Source: Mycolicibacterium malmesburyense (lineage in GTDB: Bacteria > Actinomycetota > Actinomycetes > Mycobacteriales > Mycobacteriaceae). From it: a DNA stretch of 28,813 bases. Each line of letters starts with the position of its first letter. Position 1 is the stretch's first letter. The notes beneath the pieces are model-generated. The model saw nothing but the letters and a program-made list of their open reading frames with translations, did no database searches and was not told where the DNA came from. Below are positions 24,495 through 28,813 of the stretch, piece after piece. Where the stretch lies: assembly GCF_001050015.1 (NCBI RefSeq), contig NZ_CVTB01000283.1, positions 1 through 28,813 on the forward strand, in the 5' to 3' direction. Position numbers and translations under genes: made by a program.

Positions 24495-24760
24495 GCGCGG
24501 TTCAACGCGGACGGATGCCCCCGGGCTGGGAGGAAGTCGTCAAGGCCGAACCTTCGGACGACTACGAGTGGATTCCCCTGAGGCTGCCGCCGGACGTCAC
24601 GCGCGTCAGCGCCTCGACCCGATTGTCGATCGAGGCCGAGTACCGCGGCTGGGAACTCACCCGTGTCCGGCTCTACACCGACGGTTCGCGGCGGGTGTTG
24701 TTGCGTCGCAAGAAGACAGCGGCGGGTCGGACGGGCACTCCCGAGCAACCCGCGCAGTGA
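24491..24760 (+). CDS. DUF5703 family protein
   Basis: This 89-residue basic protein matches DUF5703, of unknown function. Its core is [24 protein letters not shown], then [33 protein letters not shown], a short alpha/beta fold; the tail is low-complexity. It lacks a signal peptide. The start overlaps the lppL stop by 4 bp and pyrD begins seven bases after its stop, so lppL, this gene and pyrD are probably one transcript. The partnership suggests no specific role. Confidence 0.82.
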   Translation: MSAVQRGRMPPGWEEVVKAEPSDDYEWIPLRLPPDVTRVSASTRLSIEAEYRGWELTRVRLYTDGSRRVLLRRKKTAAGRTGTPEQPAQ

Positions 24761-24767
24761 TCGCATG

Positions 24768-25829
24768 ATGTACGGCGCGCTGCGGCGGGCGTTCTTTCTC
24801 GTTGCGCCCGAACGGATTCACACCTGGGTGTTCGCCGTGCTGCGGGCGGCCACCTACTTTTCGTGGCCGCGACGGGCGCTGAAACGCTGGTTGGGTCCCC
24901 GCGATCCGATCCTGGCAAGCACCGTGTTCGGGGTTCGGTTTCCCGGGCCGCTCGGCCTGGCCGCGGGTTTCGACAAGGACGGCGCCGGACTGCGGACCTG
25001 GGGCGCGCTCGGATTCGGGTACGCCGAGGTGGGCACGGTCACCGCGCAGGCCCAGCCGGGCAACCCCAAGCCGCGGATGTTCCGGCTCGCCGAGGATCAT
25101 GCGCTGTTGAACCGGATGGGTTTCAACAACCACGGCGCGGGCGAACTGGCGGTGCGGCTGGCCCGCCACCTTCCGGATGTGCCGATCGGGGTGAACATCG
25201 GCAAGACGAAGGTCACGCCCGCGGAGGCGGCCGTGCAGGATTACGCCACGTCGGCCCGCCTGCTGGGACCGCTCGCCTCGTTCGTGGTGGTCAACGTCAG
25301 CTCACCCAACACGCCCGGATTGCGGGATCTGCAGGCGGTCGAGTCGCTGCGGCCGATCCTGACCGCGGTGCAGGCCCAGACGTCGACGCCGGTGCTGGTG
25401 AAGATCGCACCCGATCTCTCCGACGAGGACGTCGACGAGATCGCCGATCTGGCAGTCGAACTCGGCTTGGCAGGCATCGTCGCCGCCAACACGACGGTGT
25501 CGCGCGAGGGGTTGTCCACGCCTGGTGTCGACGAACTGGGACCCGGCGGGATCTCGGGGCGTCCGGTGGCCAGGCGCTCGGCGGAGGTGCTGCGCAGGCT
25601 TCACCGCCGCGTCGGGGACCGACTGGTGTTGGTCAGCGTCGGCGGCATCGAAACCGCCGATGACGCCTGGGACCGGATCACCTCCGGCGCCTCGCTGCTG
25701 CAGGGCTACACCGGATTCGTGTACGGCGGCGGGCTGTGGGCCAAACGAATTCACGATGGCATCGCCCGCCGCCTTCACGAGGGGGGCTTCGGCTCACTGG
25801 CCGATGCGGTCGGTTCGGCGGCTCGATAG
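24768..25829 (+). CDS. pyrD: Dihydroorotate dehydrogenase (quinone), class 2
   Basis: PyrD oxidises dihydroorotate to orotate with membrane quinone, the fourth step of pyrimidine synthesis. The 353 residues begin with the amphipathic membrane-docking helices of class 2 ([22 protein letters not shown]). FMN-site motifs are [21 protein letters not shown] and KIAPDLSD. The catalytic Ser is in [13 protein letters not shown], and [15 protein letters not shown] and [12 protein letters not shown] hold the FMN phosphate. The start is ATG 24768 by comparison with M. tuberculosis; ATG 24765 is adjacent and cannot be excluded. It converges on the PEBP gene with a 13-bp gap. Confidence 0.96.
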   Translation: MYGALRRAFFLVAPERIHTWVFAVLRAATYFSWPRRALKRWLGPRDPILASTVFGVRFPGPLGLAAGFDKDGAGLRTWGALGFGYAEVGTVTAQAQPGNPKPRMFRLAEDHALLNRMGFNNHGAGELAVRLARHLPDVPIGVNIGKTKVTPAEAAVQDYATSARLLGPLASFVVVNVSSPNTPGLRDLQAVESLRPILTAVQAQTSTPVLVKIAPDLSDEDVDEIADLAVELGLAGIVAANTTVSREGLSTPGVDELGPGGISGRPVARRSAEVLRRLHRRVGDRLVLVSVGGIETADDAWDRITSGASLLQGYTGFVYGGGLWAKRIHDGIARRLHEGGFGSLADAVGSAAR

Positions 25830-25842
25830 CCCTTGCGGCGCT

Positions 25843-26373
25843 TTACTTCTGTTCGTAGGTGGCGTGAATCAGCGCCCGCGCGATCGCGTTCTGGAACAGG
25901 TTGAAGCCGAGGTACGCGGGGGTCGCATCCTCGGGCAGGTCCAGCTTCTCGACGCCGACGGCGTGCACGGCGACGATGTAGCGGTGCGGGCCGTGTCCCG
26001 GCGGCGGGGCGGCGCCGATGAAGCGCTTGGCGCCGGCGTCGTTGCGCAGCGTGAGCGCATCGCCGGGCAGTCCGCTGCCGTCGCCGACGCCCTCGGGCAG
26101 CTCGGTCACGGTGGCGGGCAGGTTCGCCACGGCCCAGTGCCAGAATCCGGACGCGGTCGGGGCGTCGGGGTCGAAGACGGTGACCGCGAAGCTGCGGGTC
26201 TCCTCGGGGAACCCCGACCATGTCAGGTGCGGCGACACGTCGTTGCCTCCGGCGCCCATGATGCCGCTGACCTGGTTGTTACCGAGCGCGTCACCGTCGT
26301 TGAAGGTGTTCGAGGACACCGTGAACGTGGGTAGTTTCGGGAGGAACTCGTACGGGTTGTAGTCAAACGCCAT
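25843..26373 (-). CDS. YbhB/YbcL family PEBP-like protein (Rv2140c-like)
   Basis: This 176-residue protein belongs to the phosphatidylethanolamine-binding protein family. Signatures are [38 protein letters not shown] (the DPDAP anion-binding motif) and the second motif [13 protein letters not shown]. It is cytosolic, with no signal peptide. Bacterial members bind small anionic or phosphorylated ligands; a function is not proven. AAAGGACG lies about six bases before the ATG. The M20 peptidase gene lies 18 bp upstream on the same strand, so the two may be cotranscribed. Confidence 0.92.
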   Translation of the reverse strand: MAFDYNPYEFLPKLPTFTVSSNTFNDGDALGNNQVSGIMGAGGNDVSPHLTWSGFPEETRSFAVTVFDPDAPTASGFWHWAVANLPATVTELPEGVGDGSGLPGDALTLRNDAGAKRFIGAAPPPGHGPHRYIVAVHAVGVEKLDLPEDATPAYLGFNLFQNAIARALIHATYEQK

Positions 26374-26391
26374 GACTCGTCCTTTCGTCGA

Positions 26392-27735
26392 TCAGCTGTG
26401 CAACAGGAAGTGTTCGAGAACCTGGGTACCGAACTTCAACGCGTCAACGGGTACCCGTTCGTCGACGCCGTGGAACAGCGCGGTGAAATCGAGGTCGGGC
26501 GGCAGCTGCAGCGGCGCGAAGCCGAAACAGCGAATCCCCAACTGCGCGAACGCCTTTGCGTCCGTTCCGCCCGAGAGCATGTAGGGTACGATCCGGGCGT
26601 CGGGGTCGACCGACAGGATCGCGCCGTTCATCGCGTCGACCAGGTCGCCGTCAAAGGTGGTCTCGTAGGACGGCAGCTCGGTGACCCACTCCCGGGTCAC
26701 GTTCGGACCGATCAGCTCGTCGACCTCGCGTTCGAAGGCGGCCTGGCGGCCGGGCAGGATGCGGCAGTCGACCACCGCTCCGGCCGACGCGGGGATGACG
26801 TTGGCCTTGTAGCCGGCCTTGAGCATCGTCGGGTTGGCGGTGTCGCGCAGCGTGGCGCCGACCACGCGGGCGATCGGCCCCAGCTTGGCGATGGCTCCGG
26901 CCAGGTCCGGGGAGTCGATGTCGAACGAGTAGCCGGTCTCCTCGGTGACGGCCTGCAGGAACTGGCCGACGGCATCGGTCATCACCAGCGGGAACTCGTG
27001 GCGACCGAGCTTGGCGACCGCTTCGGCGACAGCGGTGACCGAGTTGCTGTCGTGGATCATCGAGCCGTGACCGGCGTGGCTGCGCGCGGTCAGCTTCATC
27101 CAGTTCATCGACTTTTCGGCCGTCTCGACCAGGTAGAGGCGCCGCTCGCCGCCGTCCTTGCGGGGCACGGTCAGCGAGAAGCCGCCGACCTCGCCGACGG
27201 CCTCGGTGACGCCGGCGAACAGGTCGGGCCGGTTCTTGACCAGCCAGTGCGACCCGAACTTGCCGCCGGCCTCCTCGTCGGACAGGAACGCGAAGATCAG
27301 GTCGCGCGGCGGGGTGATCCCCGAGCGTTTGAAGTGCCGCGCGATCGCGATCAGCATGCCGCACATGTCCTTCATGTCGACCGCGCCGCGGCCCCACACG
27401 TAGCCGTTCTCGACCGCGCCGGAGAACGGGTGCACGCTCCAGTCAGAGGCCTCGGCGGGCACGACGTCGAGGTGACCGTGCAGCAGCAGCGAACCGCGTG
27501 AGCTGTCGGCGCCCTCGAGCCGGGCGAACACGTTGCCCCTGCCCGGCGCCCCCGCCTCGACGTATTCGGTCGCGTAGCCGACCTCTTCGAGTTGTTGGGC
27601 CACCCAACGCGCGCATTCGGCCTCGCCCTTGGTGGTGGCCGGGTCGCCCGTGTTGGACGTGTCGAACCGGATGAGCGTGCTGACGAGGTCGACGACCTCC
27701 GCTTCGGCGTTGAGGGGACCAGTCACAGTCACCAT
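26392..27735 (-). CDS. M20 family metallopeptidase / amidohydrolase (Rv2141c-like)
   Basis: This 447-residue protein is an M20 dinuclear zinc hydrolase of the ArgE/DapE/CPG2 type. Metal ligands and catalytic residues can be seen in LLLHGHLDVVPAE (His, Asp), GRGAVDMKDMCG (bridging Asp), FLSDEEAGGKFGSHW (catalytic Glu-Glu) and the C-terminal GGTDAKAFAQL and FHGVDERVPVD (His ligand). The lid domain begins near KSMNWMKLTARSHAGHGSM. It may be a dipeptidase or deacetylase; the substrate is unknown. I chose ATG 27735, close to the M. tuberculosis length; GTG 27732 and GTG 27726 are alternatives and no ribosome-binding site decides. Confidence 0.92.
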   Translation of the reverse strand: MVTVTGPLNAEAEVVDLVSTLIRFDTSNTGDPATTKGEAECARWVAQQLEEVGYATEYVEAGAPGRGNVFARLEGADSSRGSLLLHGHLDVVPAEASDWSVHPFSGAVENGYVWGRGAVDMKDMCGMLIAIARHFKRSGITPPRDLIFAFLSDEEAGGKFGSHWLVKNRPDLFAGVTEAVGEVGGFSLTVPRKDGGERRLYLVETAEKSMNWMKLTARSHAGHGSMIHDSNSVTAVAEAVAKLGRHEFPLVMTDAVGQFLQAVTEETGYSFDIDSPDLAGAIAKLGPIARVVGATLRDTANPTMLKAGYKANVIPASAGAVVDCRILPGRQAAFEREVDELIGPNVTREWVTELPSYETTFDGDLVDAMNGAILSVDPDARIVPYMLSGGTDAKAFAQLGIRCFGFAPLQLPPDLDFTALFHGVDERVPVDALKFGTQVLEHFLLHS

Positions 27736-27807
27736 TCGTACCATTGACATGCCAGCTGGGTTTGGGTCCGGCCTCGGTGATCCGATAGCCTTAGCTGCCC
27801 ACAACGA

Positions 27808-27896
27808 GTCCGAGTGGCGGAATGGCAGACGCGCTAGCTTGAGGTGCTAGTGCCCTATTAACGGGCGTGGGGGTTCAAGTCCCCCCTCGGACACCA
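27808..27896 (+). tRNA. tRNA-Leu (anticodon GAG), CCA encoded
   Basis: The acceptor stem GTCCGAG (27808-27814) pairs fully with CTCGGAC (27886-27892). The anticodon arm is CTAGC-TTGAGGT-GCTAG with anticodon GAG at 27841-27843. The long variable arm (GCCC...GGGC) marks a class II tRNA, and the T-arm is GGGGG-TTCAAGT-CCCCC. CCA is encoded at 27894-27896. A -10 box candidate, TAGCCT, lies at 27786-27791. The tRNA is divergent from the M20 gene (72-bp gap) and ends only five bases before the 3' end of the broken metallopeptidase gene. Confidence 0.97.
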
Positions 27897-27901
27897 GGTC
27901 A

Positions 27902-28663
27902 CTAGGCCTTCTCAAGCGAAGCGTTCCAGGCAGTGGTCCTGGTCGGCCAGCACGCCGACGCGGAACGCGTCGATTCGCGCGAACCGGCGGGCGCTGACTG
28001 CCCGTTGACGTCGCTGGCCGCCAATCCGTTGCCGGTGGACAGCCGGAAGCGGCGCGCGTTTCCCTCCGCCACCCACCGCATGTAGGCGCCGGCGAAACAG
28101 TCGGCCTGTTGCTCGGCAACCAGGGTCGGCGTGCTCGGGTGGTTCAGCTCGGCCTGGTACTGGACGGAATGGCCGTACTCATGCGCCAGCACCATGGCGA
28201 GGCCCATCTCGCCATAGGACTTTTTCAGCGATGGCAGCGGCACGCCGCGGTCCCAACCGATCGAACCGTCGGGCGGGCAGAACGCGGTGTTGACAAGTCC
28301 CGCGGTGCCCTCACCGCAGAACGACGTGGACCTGTCGCGACGGTTCGCATCCCAGGAAAGGAGCTTGCGCACGGGCGTGAATTCGCCTGCGAGCGCTTGG
28401 GCGAACGTGCCCTTCCAGTAGTCCTCGACGTCGCTGACGGACTGCACCGCGAGCAGATCGATGGGTCCGCCGTCGGTGTTGGCCACCTTCCGCGACGGCC
28501 CGGGCGCACCGTCCCTCAACCCCGAGGGCCCGTCGGCGACTCGCATACCGGCCACCGCGAACGGATCCGCCGACCCTTGAGTCGTCGTGCCGCAGGCGAC
28601 TAGCACGACTGCCGCCGCCATGACGGCAGCGCGCTTGACGGCAATGTGAATGCGGTGATTCAC
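27902..28663 (-). pseudogene. Lipoprotein neutral zinc metallopeptidase, frameshifted and apparently internally deleted
   Basis: The readable frame is 253 codons from GTG 28663. The signal peptide ends in lipobox LVAC (Cys24). The zinc site is AHEYGHSVQ (His161, Glu162, His165) with a downstream AEQQADCFAG (Glu184). Related mycobacterial lipoproteins are, from memory, about 450-500 residues. Here the zinc domain runs from RFRLSTGNGL straight into AASDVNGQSAPAG, which I associate with the family C-terminus, so some 200 residues seem missing. After PAG the frame is off by one. Restoring one T near 27982 gives FARIDAFRVGVL...RFA and a stop at 27912. It is probably nonfunctional, or encodes a shortened secreted protease. 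Confidence 0.7.
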
Positions 28664-28727
28664 GGCGAGTCATTTATCCGCCGCCCACGCGTCGCCCGCC
28701 GGACATTCTCGATATCGCCGAGGTTCG

Positions 28728-28753
28728 TTGACTCTGCGCCCAGGGCCTACTTT
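28728..28753 (+). promoter_or_regulatory. Possible promoter for a gene starting at the right edge
   Basis: TTGACT (28728-28733) resembles a -35 box and TACTTT (28748-28753) a -10 box, but the 14-base spacer is short. Transcription would start near 28760 and read toward an ATG at 28811 at the window edge. The rest of 28664-28813 holds no gene I can see. Confidence 0.25.
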
Positions 28754-28779
28754 CCGCGCTCAGACTCAATCGGTCGCTG

Positions 28780-28806
28780 CAACACCTGATTGGTTGAGAG
28801 GTGTTG
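28780..28806. promoter_or_regulatory. Perfect 8-bp inverted repeat, possible operator or hairpin
   Basis: CAACACCT (28780-28787) and AGGTGTTG (28799-28806) are exact reverse complements separated by 11 bases. The repeat ends four bases before an ATG at 28811. It could be a repressor operator or an RNA hairpin in the leader of the next gene, which lies outside the window. Confidence 0.5.
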
Positions 28807-28813
28807 TTCGATG

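Noticed and set aside
27847..28119. Separate 90-residue minus-strand gene across the tRNA
   Set aside because: It is a shifted frame of the broken metallopeptidase and runs through the tRNA.

Overview
The window comes from a high-GC actinobacterium, almost certainly a mycobacterium of the Mycolicibacterium (rapid-grower) type. From remembered family sequences, the conserved genes match the order of the M. tuberculosis Rv2118c-Rv2141c segment: trmI, a RecB-like nuclease, a DUF4126 protein, hisG, hisE, metH, a PAC2 protein, an SDR, mshC, cysQ, a kinase-like protein, DUF3090, a histidine phosphatase, uppP, an Rv2137c-like protein, lppL, pyrD, a PEBP protein and an M20 peptidase. PE/PPE genes found there in M. 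tuberculosis are absent. Synteny was judged by eye; no search was run.

Layout. 1-2232: partial trmI (-), a divergent RecB-like nuclease and a double-hotdog thioesterase. 2276-5411: an accessory block with a YiaAB membrane protein, an ArsR repressor, an SRPBCC protein, a flavodoxin and a convergent flavin disulfide reductase. 5416-10865: a seven-gene minus-strand run with the reductase, read as HAD phosphatase > sugar transporter > KstD-like flavoprotein > hisE > hisG > DUF4126 > reductase. A near-consensus CRP site precedes the transporter. 10905-11708: a divergent NmrA-like protein. 11725-15907: metH, its structured leader and a small upstream ORF. 15989-23317: PAC2, then SDR, mshC and cysQ (minus), and the kinase-like/DUF3090/phosphatase/uppP group (minus). 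23418-25829: lppL, DUF5703 and pyrD (plus). 25843-27735: PEBP and M20 peptidase (minus). 27808-27896: tRNA-Leu(GAG). 27902-28663: a broken lipoprotein zinc metallopeptidase gene.

Themes. Sulfur and one-carbon chemistry recurs: MetH makes methionine, MshC adds cysteine in mycothiol synthesis, and CysQ removes the PAP left by sulfate assimilation. The most striking non-coding signal is the metH leader. It folds on paper like an S-adenosylhomocysteine (SAH) riboswitch, and its pseudoknot strand overlaps an anti-Shine-Dalgarno hairpin. Many start codons have a TANNNT -10 box 6-7 nt upstream and no Shine-Dalgarno sequence, which suggests widespread leaderless transcription. The kinase-like, DUF3090 and phosphatase trio is conserved but poorly described and looks like the best candidate here for an uncharacterised system.
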